A stretch of 64,000 nucleotides of DNA from Methanobacteriota archaeon (GCA_014239955.1 JAAZXW010000006.1:28810-92809); one strand, 5' to 3'; shown: positions 52,547 to 61,444, numbered from the stretch's first letter. Notes: a model not told the origin generated them from the letters alone. Numbers and translations are program-made.

Positions 52547-53344
52547 TCAGAATACACCGGAGTTTTGCTGCATCCTAGCATACCATCCCGATACGACGTG
52601 ATGGCTCTCTACAATGTCGAACCCATTCAGGTCCTGCATCGATCGGAGGATCCCGAAGTTGGAGAAATCTGCACCGTTCGGCTCTTTGCCCCCAAAGAAG
52701 TAGCCCCGTATGCCTTCGGACATGAGGTCCAGTTGGTGCTTGAGGTTCTCGCGAGGAGGGAGTTCGAACATCTTCGCTCTGCTCTTCCCGACCATGCGCA
52801 TGATGAATCCCCCAAGCCACTTGTTGATCAAGCGGCTTCCGAACGAGAAATTGTCGACCCTAGTGACATAGTCGAGAGCCTGGACGGAGGTCCTGTACGA
52901 GGCGTATATCACCGCCACGATTGACTTCCCTAGGACGTTGTTTGAGAAATCCATCCACTTGTCCTGCTCCGGATCATCCCCCAATCGCGGGAATGCCCCG
53001 GTGCCATTCGAGTCGATGTAGTGTAGGATGTGATTCGAGTCGTTCACCTGAGTCCCGTCGGCATCGACGAATACGGGCACCTTCCCCCATTTGGACCATT
53101 TCAGTTGCGTCTTGAAAGTGGGATCGACCTCGACCTTGGAGTACTCTATCCCCCTGGACCCCAGTAGTGCCTTGACCTTGAAGCAGAACGGGCAGGTCTC
53201 GAAGCAATACATCGTCGGGAGGCCGTCAACAACCCTCTCCGGGACCAGTTCATCCTGCACACCCGAGGGTGCCTCCTTCGCTTCGGGGGCGCTTGTCATG
53301 AAGATTCGCGAATACAGGAGTTTGTGAATCCATCGAAACGGCAC
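52547..53344 (-). CDS. PTGES2-like glutaredoxin/GST-fold protein
   Basis: A 265-residue protein with a glutaredoxin-like N domain and GST-like C domain. The active-site motif is CFETCPFCFKVKALLGSRGIEYSKVEVDP at about 47-75. It is followed by WSKWGKVPVFVDADGTQVNDSNHILHYI, which closely resembles the membrane-associated prostaglandin E synthase 2 (PTGES2) family found in eukaryotes and some bacteria. Its natural role here is presumably thiol transfer; prostaglandins are not expected. The ATG at 53299 would remove a 15-residue N-terminal extension. Confidence 0.8.
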   Translation of the reverse strand: MPFRWIHKLLYSRIFMTSAPEAKEAPSGVQDELVPERVVDGLPTMYCFETCPFCFKVKALLGSRGIEYSKVEVDPTFKTQLKWSKWGKVPVFVDADGTQVNDSNHILHYIDSNGTGAFPRLGDDPEQDKWMDFSNNVLGKSIVAVIYASYRTSVQALDYVTRVDNFSFGSRLINKWLGGFIMRMVGKSRAKMFELPPRENLKHQLDLMSEGIRGYFFGGKEPNGADFSNFGILRSMQDLNGFDIVESHHVVSGWYARMQQNSGVF

Positions 53345-53434
53345 TATCAGATTACCTCACGCTGATGCGTTGGAGGGGTTCTAGCGCTGCAGCCATCATG
53401 GGAAATGGCAGATGCCAGTAGAATCGTTTTTGGG

Positions 53435-53481
53435 CCCCTAAGGGACGCTCCGGTTTTCTCGGTCGGAGCATCCCTTAGGGG
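53435..53481. repeat. Long imperfect hairpin, about 18 bp stem
   Basis: An inverted repeat pairs CCCCTAAGGGA-C-GCTCCG with CGGAGC-A-TCCCTTAGGGG around a 9-base loop, with one mismatch. It lies about 50 bases past the stop codon of the histone-fold gene on the minus strand and about 90 bases before the start of the thioltransferase gene. It could terminate or stabilise the histone message or be part of a small RNA. Confidence 0.6.
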
Positions 53482-53529
53482 TTATGTTCGGGTAATCCCG
53501 ATCTCTCTCTAAGACTTGATATTCTAAGT

Positions 53530-53886
53530 CTAGAAATCGCTTGCGCGTACGGTCTTTCGGCCGTTTGCCTGGGCTCTGGACACTGCGTCGGACACAGCGG
53601 ACTCTGCTAGAGCGTTCATTGCGCCCATTGCGTCTCCACCGGTGTTGCAGCCGTGTGCCTTGAAGGCCTCCTTGACCCTGCTAGCTACGACCATGCCCGA
53701 ATCTGAGCTTCCGCTTCCGATATCGTGCGAGCGGATCGTCTTTCGGCCGTTAGAGCCGCATCGAGACACCGCTGATGCAACTGCAGCCTCTACTGCTGCG
53801 TTCAGAGCGCCTGTGGCGTCTCCAGCGGTGTTGCACCCGCCAGCCTTTATTGCTTCCTTCATCTTGCTGTTGTATACCATTGACAT
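53530..53886 (-). CDS. Tandem (doublet) histone-fold protein, bacterial-histone type
   Basis: A 118-residue protein made of two copies of one fold, residues about 6-56 and 67-118, joined by a Gly/Ser linker. Each copy reads K-M/V-K-E-A-I/F-K-A, G-C-N-T-x-G-D-A, a long Ala-rich helix, then N-G-R-K-T-I/V-R and ends S-x-D-I/F. The order short helix, loop, long helix, NGRKT loop and an abrupt end after the Asp resembles histone-fold proteins of the bacterial type (such as Bdellovibrio Bd0055) rather than classical archaeal HMf. The doublet would provide a pseudo-dimer in one chain. DNA binding is inferred. Confidence 0.72.
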   Translation of the reverse strand: MSMVYNSKMKEAIKAGGCNTAGDATGALNAAVEAAVASAVSRCGSNGRKTIRSHDIGSGSSDSGMVVASRVKEAFKAHGCNTGGDAMGAMNALAESAVSDAVSRAQANGRKTVRASDF

Positions 53887-53988
53887 AGCGAGCCGAGCGA
53901 CCCAAAGCCCTATTTTGAAGGTTGGGGAGGTGTTTCCTTGCCGCTGATGGTCGATTTGGGGTGATTTGACCGAAAATTAAGGGTATCA

Positions 53989-54735
53989 ATGGCCCCTCCG
54001 AAGTTCAGTAACATGGGTAAACCGAAGTTCGCATATTTACTCCTCAGGGAGCACCCCTACGGGAGGGAGATGCTGAGTCAGATCCTCTCTGAGGGATTCG
54101 TCCCAGATGTCATAATCGAGGAGGACTCGGGCGTCGCGGATGAGGAGAGGGAGAAGTTCCTCAAGAGGGTGGAGGGCAATCCAATAGCCCGCACGATTGA
54201 GGAGCAAGCCGTTGAGCACGGCATAGATGTCGTCTCCGTACCAGTGCACAAGTCTCCTGAGGTCATGCCCCACTTGGAGGGCAGGGATCTCGACCTAATC
54301 GTCTTCGGCGGGACTAGGATCATCAGGGGGGAGATACTCGACTTCCCATCCGACGGCGTGATTAACTCCCATCCAGGACTGCTCCCCGAATGCCGTGGTT
54401 CGGCTTCCCCGGCATGGTCGGTATACCATGACATACCCATCGGATCATCCACCCACTTCTGCGACAACGGGGTAGATACCGGTGACCTTCTGATGAGGAG
54501 AGGGGTCCCTGTGACGAGAGGTGTGACATACGAGGATCTCTGCTACCAGACCCTGGTACTCGCCGGCGTCCTCATGAAGGAGGCGTTGATGGCATACGAG
54601 GACGGGGAATGGGGCGAAATCAGGAGACCGCAGGGCCAAGGGGGATATCCCACCTTCCGAAATGCTCCAGAAGAAGTCCTGGAAGTCGTCCGGCAGAAAC
54701 TTAGGGACCAGACTTATGCGCACTACTCTGACTAG
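53989..54735 (+). CDS. Formyltransferase-like protein (Fmt/GART fold)
   Basis: A 248-residue protein with the formyl-transferase active site: Asn126 and His128 in VINSHPGLLPECRGSASP, and Asp163 in GSSTHFCDNGVDTGDLL. It is shorter than Fmt (about 310 residues) because no C-terminal tRNA-binding domain is present. Archaea do not start translation with formyl-methionine, so a role on a small amine (sugar, purine or amino acid) is more likely. It is the first gene of a rightward run of seven. The short start MAPPKFSNMG could also be at Met9. Confidence 0.82.
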   Translation: MAPPKFSNMGKPKFAYLLLREHPYGREMLSQILSEGFVPDVIIEEDSGVADEEREKFLKRVEGNPIARTIEEQAVEHGIDVVSVPVHKSPEVMPHLEGRDLDLIVFGGTRIIRGEILDFPSDGVINSHPGLLPECRGSASPAWSVYHDIPIGSSTHFCDNGVDTGDLLMRRGVPVTRGVTYEDLCYQTLVLAGVLMKEALMAYEDGEWGEIRRPQGQGGYPTFRNAPEEVLEVVRQKLRDQTYAHYSD

Positions 54736-54743
54736 GTGATTAG

Positions 54744-55544
54744 ATGGGAAGCGAACTTGCGGGATCCGATTTTCCTTTCGCCGAGGGCATCCTCGAGGGA
54801 AGGACGGCTCTGGTTTGCGGGGCCTCGAAAGGGATCGGGCGCTCTTGCGCACTGATGTTGGCTCGCGCTGGCGCTAGGGTCATAGCCTGCGCGAGGACTA
54901 CTGCAGATCTAGATTCGTTGATCGGGCAGATGCATGGAGAGGGGCACCGCGCCGTTGAGTTGGATCTGGAAGACATAGATGCAGTTGTGGAAGCGGTTTC
55001 TGATTTAGGCATCGTACACATCCTTGTGAACAACTCGGGAGGGCCCCCTGGGGGGCCGCTCCTGGAGAACGATCTTGCAGACTTCGAAGGACCGTTTCGG
55101 AGGCACCTCCATGCAGCTCATACGATCACCAAGGCGCTAGTTCCGTCAATGGAGTCAGAGGGGACCGGTCGAATAGTGAACATCATTTCCACATCAGTAA
55201 GGGAGCCAATAGACAACATCGGCCTCTCCAACACCCTGAGGGGTGCGATGGCGTCATGGGCCAAGTCCCTCTCACGAGAACTCCCCCCTTGCATCACAAT
55301 CAACAACATCCTCCCTGGGTTCACTGATACCGATAGGCTGGGGTCCTTGGCAGAGTCGATCTCCCAACGAACTGGCGTGCCAGTGGATGACGTGCAGGAA
55401 GGGTGGATGAGCGGCGTGCCGATCCAGCGCCTAATCGACCCGATGGAAACCGCTGCCGCAGTGACATGGCTCTGCCTGCCCAGCAGCAGTGGGGTTCGCG
55501 GAATCAGCCTAGCGGTTGATGGTGGACGAATGCGCTCGATTTGA
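54744..55544 (+). CDS. Short-chain dehydrogenase/reductase with atypical active site
   Basis: A 266-residue SDR. The cofactor motif VCGASKGIGR at about 24-33 and NNSGG at about 96 are typical, as is the Ser in IISTS. The catalytic Tyr-x3-Lys is replaced by Ser-Asn-Thr-Leu-Arg (SxxxR) in NIGLSNTLRGAMASWAKSL at the expected distance. Related SDRs with this change exist, but their reactions are not clear to me. It may bind but not reduce the usual substrates. The stop overlaps the start region of the next gene. Confidence 0.78.
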   Translation: MGSELAGSDFPFAEGILEGRTALVCGASKGIGRSCALMLARAGARVIACARTTADLDSLIGQMHGEGHRAVELDLEDIDAVVEAVSDLGIVHILVNNSGGPPGGPLLENDLADFEGPFRRHLHAAHTITKALVPSMESEGTGRIVNIISTSVREPIDNIGLSNTLRGAMASWAKSLSRELPPCITINNILPGFTDTDRLGSLAESISQRTGVPVDDVQEGWMSGVPIQRLIDPMETAAAVTWLCLPSSSGVRGISLAVDGGRMRSI

Positions 55545-55552
55545 GGGATCCG

Positions 55553-56794
55553 ATGGAGTTCGATATTTTCTTCTCGATTTCCCAGACTCCGGACACGACC
55601 GGATTCAAACCATCAGAGAGCGAGATGTTCTCGAGTTTCTTCGACCAAGTCGTTCTTGCCGACGAACTTGGATTCGGCGTGGGCTGGGTGGCCCAAGCGC
55701 ACCTGTCAACGGAAGTCCAGAAGGGAAACCGCAATCCAGTGGTTCCCCACTACCCCGGGGAGGTCGGGCTGTGCACAGACTTCTTCCAAGTGGCTCGTGA
55801 GATGTTCGCGAGGACAAAAAGGATAGACGTTGGAAGTGCTGTGATGTCCATTCTGGCCTCAGGCGGTCCGATAGCTCAGGCAGAGAGGGTCGGCTCATTC
55901 TTGGCACTCCATGGCATCGACCCAAAGGAGGGCAGGAAGCTCCACATCGGATTCTCCGCTGGTCGCTTCGAGTTCATGGCCAGACCGTACGGGATAGTCC
56001 CTCGTGATGACATCGAGGAGGCAGCATGGCCAGCCCTCAGGGGCCAGATCTTCTCCGAGGCATCAGAGATCTTCCTCAGATTACTGAACGGCGAGGTCGT
56101 GTCAAGCGATACGGTGCCCCGTACAGTACTTTCCAGAGCCAACTTCAGGACTGATCAAGACTGGGAGAGGGTTCAGAGCGCGGCAGTAAAAGAGCGTGGC
56201 CTGGACTCGCCCCCGGAATCGATTGAGATAGGCAACAGGTATGTCTTCGAGGAGATCAAGACCATCCCCCAAGACTGGCGGAGAGAGCTCCTGAATCTGG
56301 TGATAGGGAGTCACGACCCGAACCTCCAGGAGAGAGTCAACAGATTCAGGCCTGTGCAAGTCTTCAACCTCAGCATCACCCCCCCGCACATCATCGAGGA
56401 GACGCATGAGCGCATGAGCGCGAGCTACCACGAAGATGGGGGGCCATGGAGCAGGGGAATGATGCCTCGAACCGTGATGGTATTCGTCAACGACGAGGAG
56501 GGCCTGACAAGGGAACAGCAGAACAACGCTGCCATGGAGGAGGCACGATCCGCACTTTCTACTTACTGGAGCGCCCTGGAAGGCACTATCGACCCTAGCA
56601 AGATAGAGAGAGCCACTGACAACGCGGTGATTGGAAGCGTCGAAAGCGTGAGTGAACAACTCTCGCAGAGGTTCCATTCCGAAGACCGCATAATGTGCTG
56701 GTTCGACTTCTTCAACCACGACAGCGAGAGGGTGATGAGGGACATGGCGGCATTCATGACCAAGGTCGCACCCCGTGTGAATGGGGGTTCCTGA
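55553..56794 (+). CDS. LLM class flavin-dependent monooxygenase
   Basis: A 413-residue luciferase-like enzyme. It begins MEFDIFFSISQTPDTTGF and has FFDQVVLADELGFGVGWVAQAHLSTEVQ, RTKRIDVGSAVMSILASGGPIAQAERVGSFLALHG, GRKLHIGFSAGRFEFMARPYG and, near the end, VIGSVESVSEQL. About 60 residues longer than typical members because of an inserted segment (about 180-270). It probably uses reduced FMN or F420 to oxidise a substrate made or consumed by the neighbouring enzymes. The next gene begins directly after its stop. Confidence 0.85.
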   Translation: MEFDIFFSISQTPDTTGFKPSESEMFSSFFDQVVLADELGFGVGWVAQAHLSTEVQKGNRNPVVPHYPGEVGLCTDFFQVAREMFARTKRIDVGSAVMSILASGGPIAQAERVGSFLALHGIDPKEGRKLHIGFSAGRFEFMARPYGIVPRDDIEEAAWPALRGQIFSEASEIFLRLLNGEVVSSDTVPRTVLSRANFRTDQDWERVQSAAVKERGLDSPPESIEIGNRYVFEEIKTIPQDWRRELLNLVIGSHDPNLQERVNRFRPVQVFNLSITPPHIIEETHERMSASYHEDGGPWSRGMMPRTVMVFVNDEEGLTREQQNNAAMEEARSALSTYWSALEGTIDPSKIERATDNAVIGSVESVSEQLSQRFHSEDRIMCWFDFFNHDSERVMRDMAAFMTKVAPRVNGGS

Positions 56795-57979
56795 ATGGTC
56801 AAAGAAGGAGACGCGAGGCCGTCCAGCGTTTCCCCGGGCAGACCTGGATCCTCAGTCTACCCCACCAATCCACTAGGCGAGAAGTTCGAGGGCATTGCCA
56901 CCGGTCGCGATGTAGAGTGGGAGCCTCTGGTCGACTTCCGTAGACTTGACGTATCGGAGAACACCATTCACGGGGCGATCTCGTGGTCGCACGGAACTGA
57001 GATCGTACACTCATTCGGAGGGAACGTACTGGTCTACGGGCGGTCGATGATGAAGCCCCTGATGATGAAGACCTTTGCCACTGAGCTAGAGGCGGATGGC
57101 ATAAGCTGGGAGCAGAAGGCGATTTCTTGCTCATCCCACAACGGCGATACGGAGCACGTGGCTGCCGCGCAGTCGCTGCTCACAGAGTCGGAGTGGGGTC
57201 TGATGCAGTGCCCACTAGACGTGCCCCTCATCCAATTCGGAAGGCAGGTAAGGCGGCCCAGAAGATGGTTCCACACCTGCTCGGGAGAGCATGCAGCCAT
57301 GCTGAAGGCGCTCAGGAGGATGGGGATTAACAGGGCTGGATACACCCTTCCCAACTCGCCATGGTTCCCGATGTACCTAGATGTCCTAAGGGGCATAATG
57401 GGAAAGCCAGATTGGGAGCCCCAGAGGGTCGCCAAGGATGGATGCGGTCTGCCGACGGTTTCCAATACGGTGGACGAGCTAGCGGTGATGTTCGCCGGTC
57501 TCGTCAGGGAGAAGGACCAGGACTGGATATGGGAGGCGATGAACAAGCACCCGGACCTGATAGGTGGTTTCAACAGACTGGATTCGACATGCATGAAGGC
57601 TGGGGAAGGTAGCCTAATCGCTAAGGAAGGGGCTGATGGCCTCCTCGGTCTGGCGATCGAGCACGAGGACTGGCCAGAGGGGCTAGGCATCGTGATCAAG
57701 ATCGCTCACGGGTGGAACTCTCAGGCGACTTGGTACGTTGCCAGAGCGGTCCTCGGCGTCCTAGGAATCACGCTTAGGAACCCATACCCACTCCACCGCC
57801 AGAAGGCCTTCATCGTCCCGAGGGTCGTCCCCGAGACGTACCTCGAGGAACTGGAGCGGGTCGTGACATGGGACGAGTGGGATCCGAACAGAGACGGGTT
57901 CTCGATCGACTGGAAGGACTACTCCGAGGGGATGACCAGGCAAGACCCTTTTTCCAACGAGGGTGCGTTAGATGGATGA
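56795..57979 (+). CDS. Asparaginase II (Rhizobium-type, PF06089-like) amidohydrolase
   Basis: A 394-residue protein of the Asparaginase_II family, unrelated to the bacterial EcAII. The serine-lysine pair is in RSMMKP (Ser84, Lys87), followed by SSHNG (113-117), CSGEHA (162-167) and DGCG (Cys217). In the Rhizobium etli enzyme the zinc site uses Cys, Lys and Cys; here the Lys of CSGKH is Glu165. The enzyme may hydrolyse an amide other than asparagine. It overlaps the next gene by 8 bases. A 35-residue N-terminal leader is not family-like. Confidence 0.82.
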   Translation: MVKEGDARPSSVSPGRPGSSVYPTNPLGEKFEGIATGRDVEWEPLVDFRRLDVSENTIHGAISWSHGTEIVHSFGGNVLVYGRSMMKPLMMKTFATELEADGISWEQKAISCSSHNGDTEHVAAAQSLLTESEWGLMQCPLDVPLIQFGRQVRRPRRWFHTCSGEHAAMLKALRRMGINRAGYTLPNSPWFPMYLDVLRGIMGKPDWEPQRVAKDGCGLPTVSNTVDELAVMFAGLVREKDQDWIWEAMNKHPDLIGGFNRLDSTCMKAGEGSLIAKEGADGLLGLAIEHEDWPEGLGIVIKIAHGWNSQATWYVARAVLGVLGITLRNPYPLHRQKAFIVPRVVPETYLEELERVVTWDEWDPNRDGFSIDWKDYSEGMTRQDPFSNEGALDG

Positions 57980-59426
57980 AGAAGTCGTCACAATCCTCAG
58001 CAACTACATCCGAGGACGTTTCGTCGAGCATGCCGGCTCAGAGTGGATGGACGTCGTGGAACCTGCCACGGGAGTAGTCTTCGCCAAGCTGCCACTTTCC
58101 GACTCGCAGGATGTCGGTGCAGCTGTTGAAGCGGCTCGCGAAGCCCAGCCTGGATGGGCTTCACTTGAGATTAAAGAGAGGGCTGATTGGTTGGACGCGA
58201 TTGCGGACTCTCTAGAGGCATCTTTCGAAGAGATAGCGGAGTTGGAGAGCAGAGACACCGGGAAGCCTATCTCTCTCGCCAGGAACGTCGATGCTAACAG
58301 GTCTGTGGCAAACTTCCGCTTCTTCGCCGGGCTCATCAGAGAACAAGAGAGTGAGGCCTTCGAGATGGATGACGCCACGAACTACGTGGTCAACAAGTCG
58401 GTCGGTGTCGGAGCACTGATCACCCCCTGGAACCTACCTCTATACCTCCTCTCGTGGAAGGTAGCTCCCGCCATCGGGATGGGTAACACCGTGGTCTGCA
58501 AGCCCAGCGAACTCACCCCCATGACCGCCGACCTCCTCATGAGGGTCATCGATGGAGTTGGCCTTCCCGCCGGAGTGGTCAACCTAGTCCACGGTGACGG
58601 AGCTGGCGCAGGATCACCACTGGTCGCGCACCCCGAAATCGACCTCATCTCATTCACTGGCGGCACTTCCACCGGCGAGAAAGTCGCGGCATCAGCAGCA
58701 CCCATGTTCAAGAAGATCAGCCTCGAACTAGGGGGGAAGAACTCCAGCATCGTGTTCGCCGACTGCGACATGGAGAAGACGGTTGCCGGAGTGGTCAGGT
58801 CAGGCTTCCTCAACCAGGGGCAGGTCTGCCTCTGCGGCTCGAGGGTCCTGGTCGAGAGCTCGGTTTACGACGAGTTCGAGACGAAGTTCGTGGAATCGGT
58901 CGAGCGGATGCGAATCGGCGACCCTTCGGACGACTCGACTGACCTCGGGGCGCTGATCTCGAAGGATCACCTGCAGAAGGTGCAGGGGTACGTCAACCTC
59001 GCAATTGAGGAGGGAGGCAGGGTCCTCACTGGCGGTGCGCCCTGCCTGCCGTCAGAGTTCGAAGGCGGCAACTGGATGGCCCCGACTGTCATAGCAGGCC
59101 TATCCCCCGAATCCAGATGCTCGACCGAGGAGATCTTCGGCCCGGTGGTCACCCTTCACAGATTCGAGAGCGAGGAGGAGGCGGTGGAGATAGCGAACGG
59201 CACCCGGTACGGCCTCGCAGGGAGCGTGTGGACTAGCGACATAGAGAGAGGGAAGAGAGTCTCTGAGGCTATGGAGACGGGCATGGTCTGGGTCAACACA
59301 TGGCTCCACAGGGACCTACGCGTCCCGTTCGGAGGGGTCAAGGACAGCGGCGTTGGCCGAGAGGGCGGGAAGTGGAGCCTGGGATTCTTCTCCGAGGCGA
59401 TGAACATCTGCGTGAAGCACGATTAG
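57972..59426 (+). CDS. Aldehyde dehydrogenase
   Basis: A 484-residue NAD(P)-dependent aldehyde dehydrogenase with TPWNLPLYLL (Asn154), FTGGTSTGEKV, SLELGGKNSSI (Glu252), and the nucleophile in NQGQVCLCGS (Cys286). EEIFGPVVTL and PFGGVKDSGVGREGG are present. The overall pattern is closest to 2-hydroxymuconate/aminomuconate semialdehyde dehydrogenases (ALDH8-type), but substrate choice cannot be read reliably. It is translationally coupled to the amidohydrolase by an 8-base overlap. Confidence 0.92.
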   Translation: MDEEVVTILSNYIRGRFVEHAGSEWMDVVEPATGVVFAKLPLSDSQDVGAAVEAAREAQPGWASLEIKERADWLDAIADSLEASFEEIAELESRDTGKPISLARNVDANRSVANFRFFAGLIREQESEAFEMDDATNYVVNKSVGVGALITPWNLPLYLLSWKVAPAIGMGNTVVCKPSELTPMTADLLMRVIDGVGLPAGVVNLVHGDGAGAGSPLVAHPEIDLISFTGGTSTGEKVAASAAPMFKKISLELGGKNSSIVFADCDMEKTVAGVVRSGFLNQGQVCLCGSRVLVESSVYDEFETKFVESVERMRIGDPSDDSTDLGALISKDHLQKVQGYVNLAIEEGGRVLTGGAPCLPSEFEGGNWMAPTVIAGLSPESRCSTEEIFGPVVTLHRFESEEEAVEIANGTRYGLAGSVWTSDIERGKRVSEAMETGMVWVNTWLHRDLRVPFGGVKDSGVGREGGKWSLGFFSEAMNICVKHD

Positions 59427-59467
59427 GGCAGCAAGAGTGAAAGTCCGCTATTCCCGGAACGGGTGGT

Positions 59468-60448
59468 ATGCCACCTGCAGGTATAGTGGGTCTCGGGTCT
59501 TACGTGCCCCCACGAGTGATGACCAACGAGGACTGGGCCGGGCTGATCGAGACCAGCGACGAGTGGATCACGACGAAGACAGGGATCAAGGAGAGGAGGA
59601 TAGCCGACCCCGAGACCTGCACGAGCGACCTAGCGGTGATCGCCTGCCAGCAGGCCATCGAGGACGCGGGCCTCACCCCCGATGACATAGACATGCTGAT
59701 CCTGGCGACCAGCAGCCCCGACGTCCCGCTCTCATCCACGGCCGGGATAACGCAGCACAAGCTCGGTTGCAGCAGGTCAGCAGCATTCGACATCAACGCC
59801 GTCTGCGCAGGTTGGGTGCATGCGCTGGACGTCGGCTCTAGGTACGCTGGCACGCCTGACTACGAGAACGTCCTGGTGGTGGGGGCGGAGGTGTACAGCA
59901 GGATCCTAAACTGGGAGGACAGGGGGACATGCGTGCTGTTCGGTGATGGGGCGGGGGCAGCAGTCCTGTCTGAGGTCGAAGATGGCAGGGGCATCCTTGG
60001 CAGCTGGATGATGTCAGACGGCAGCGGCTCGGGAGTGATCGAGATACCAGCAGGCGGCGTGCGAACGCCGATCACGTCATCCAGGTTCGCCGAGGGCGAC
60101 CAGTACTTCCAGATGGACGGCAGGGCCGTGTGGCGCTTCGCCATCGAGGCCTTCCCACAGGCAGTCAGGGGAGTCCTCGGCAGGATCGGCAGGGACCTAT
60201 CGGAGGTCGACCTGATCATCCCGCACCAGGCTAACCTGAGGATAGTCGAGGCCGGCATGGAGAACCTGGGACTACCGATGGAGAAGACTTTCACCAACCT
60301 GCAGAGGTACGGTAACACGGCAGGGGCCAGCGTGCCGATAGCCCTCCGCGAGGCGTTCGACGATGGGGTACTGAGTAGGGGCGACCTCGTAGTCACGGCG
60401 GCCTTCGGCGGTGGGCTGGCCTGGGGTGCGAACGCATTCATCTGGTGA
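59468..60448 (+). CDS. 3-oxoacyl-ACP synthase III (KASIII/FabH-like)
   Basis: A 326-residue thiolase-fold condensing enzyme. The catalytic triad is Cys113 (INAVCAGWVHAL), His253 (IIPHQANLRIV) and Asn283 (RYGNTAGASVP), the standard KASIII set. GIKERRIA and GGGLAWGANAFIW are also typical. FabH is rare in archaea, which usually lack fatty-acid synthase. It may condense an acyl-CoA in this pathway or belong to a bacterial-type fatty acid route. It starts 41 bases after the aldehyde dehydrogenase gene. Confidence 0.9.
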   Translation: MPPAGIVGLGSYVPPRVMTNEDWAGLIETSDEWITTKTGIKERRIADPETCTSDLAVIACQQAIEDAGLTPDDIDMLILATSSPDVPLSSTAGITQHKLGCSRSAAFDINAVCAGWVHALDVGSRYAGTPDYENVLVVGAEVYSRILNWEDRGTCVLFGDGAGAAVLSEVEDGRGILGSWMMSDGSGSGVIEIPAGGVRTPITSSRFAEGDQYFQMDGRAVWRFAIEAFPQAVRGVLGRIGRDLSEVDLIIPHQANLRIVEAGMENLGLPMEKTFTNLQRYGNTAGASVPIALREAFDDGVLSRGDLVVTAAFGGGLAWGANAFIW

Positions 60449-60490
60449 TCCCTCGAAAAGAACGAAATCAGAGGGCGTCTTTGCGGCGTC

Positions 60491-61444
60491 ATGCAGGACC
60501 CGCAGGACCTCTCCGAAGGCGGGTTCGGCCAGATTACATACCCATCCTCCAGCCCCTTCGAGATCCACCACATCCTCTGCAAGATGGACGAGGCCGTCGA
60601 GCACCCCGTGTTCGGCTCCCTTCTGGTCCCAGAGGAACCTAGCGAGGGGCCTATGCCATGCGTTGTCGCCGTCCATGGCAGCCTCAACTGGCGCGGGCAC
60701 CACCACGAGCACATCGTACGCTGGCTGGATGCCGGCATCTGCGTGTTCAGGGTCCACTCCTTCGACTCCAGATTTGTGTACTCGGTCGTCGAGGACCAGA
60801 TGCAGGTCACCCACGCGATGATGCTGGCCGACTGCTACCAGGCACTGAGGATGCTCGCCACCCATCCAGCGATAGACGAGGGCAGGATCGGCATAGCGGG
60901 GTGGAGCCTAGGCGGTACCGTGGCCCTCTACTCAGCTTGGGAACCGATAGCCGAGTCACTGGCTCCCGCAGGGGAGAGGTTCGCAGCTCACCTGCCTTTC
61001 TATCCCGCCGCCCACATGAGGACCGAGGTCCAGAGGTGGTCCGACAAGCCGATCCTTGCCCTCCACGGGAGCGACGACGACTGGGTGCCCCTGAAGCTAC
61101 TCGAGGGGCTGGTCGATGACCTCTCGCCCCATGGGGTGGACCTCAGGGTGCACGTCTACGACGGGGCGCCGCACTCATTCGACTCGATCGAGCCCATGGA
61201 CTTCGACCCGCGTGCCATCAAGCTGGACGACCACCGGACGGTGACAATCGACTCCGATGGGAGCATGTGGGGGGAGATCGAGGCCGGCGTGATCATGCCA
61301 CTCAACGAGCCCGCCGATAGGCTGGCGGCCTTCCAGGCCATTGGCAACCTTGGGGTGCACAAGGGAGTGGACTGGGGTGCTAGGAAGCACTCCCTGGACC
61401 TAGCTGCTAAGTTCCTTGAAGAGGCCCTGTGCCGAGGGGGCTAG
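60491..61444 (+). CDS. Alpha/beta hydrolase, dienelactone hydrolase-like
   Basis: A 317-residue serine hydrolase. The nucleophile is Ser139 in IAGWSLGGTVAL, with Asp195 or 196 in LHGSDDDWVP and His228 in DGAPHSFD, and the oxyanion strand VVAVHGSLNWRGHHH. The fold matches dienelactone hydrolase and related esterases. It closes the seven-gene run and may release a product thioester or lactone. No export signal is present. Confidence 0.85.
   Translation: MQDPQDLSEGGFGQITYPSSSPFEIHHILCKMDEAVEHPVFGSLLVPEEPSEGPMPCVVAVHGSLNWRGHHHEHIVRWLDAGICVFRVHSFDSRFVYSVVEDQMQVTHAMMLADCYQALRMLATHPAIDEGRIGIAGWSLGGTVALYSAWEPIAESLAPAGERFAAHLPFYPAAHMRTEVQRWSDKPILALHGSDDDWVPLKLLEGLVDDLSPHGVDLRVHVYDGAPHSFDSIEPMDFDPRAIKLDDHRTVTIDSDGSMWGEIEAGVIMPLNEPADRLAAFQAIGNLGVHKGVDWGARKHSLDLAAKFLEEALCRGG

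Noticed and set aside
52508..52924. A 138-codon plus-strand frame opposite the PTGES2-like gene
   Set aside because: Antisense to a gene with a clear CPFC active site.
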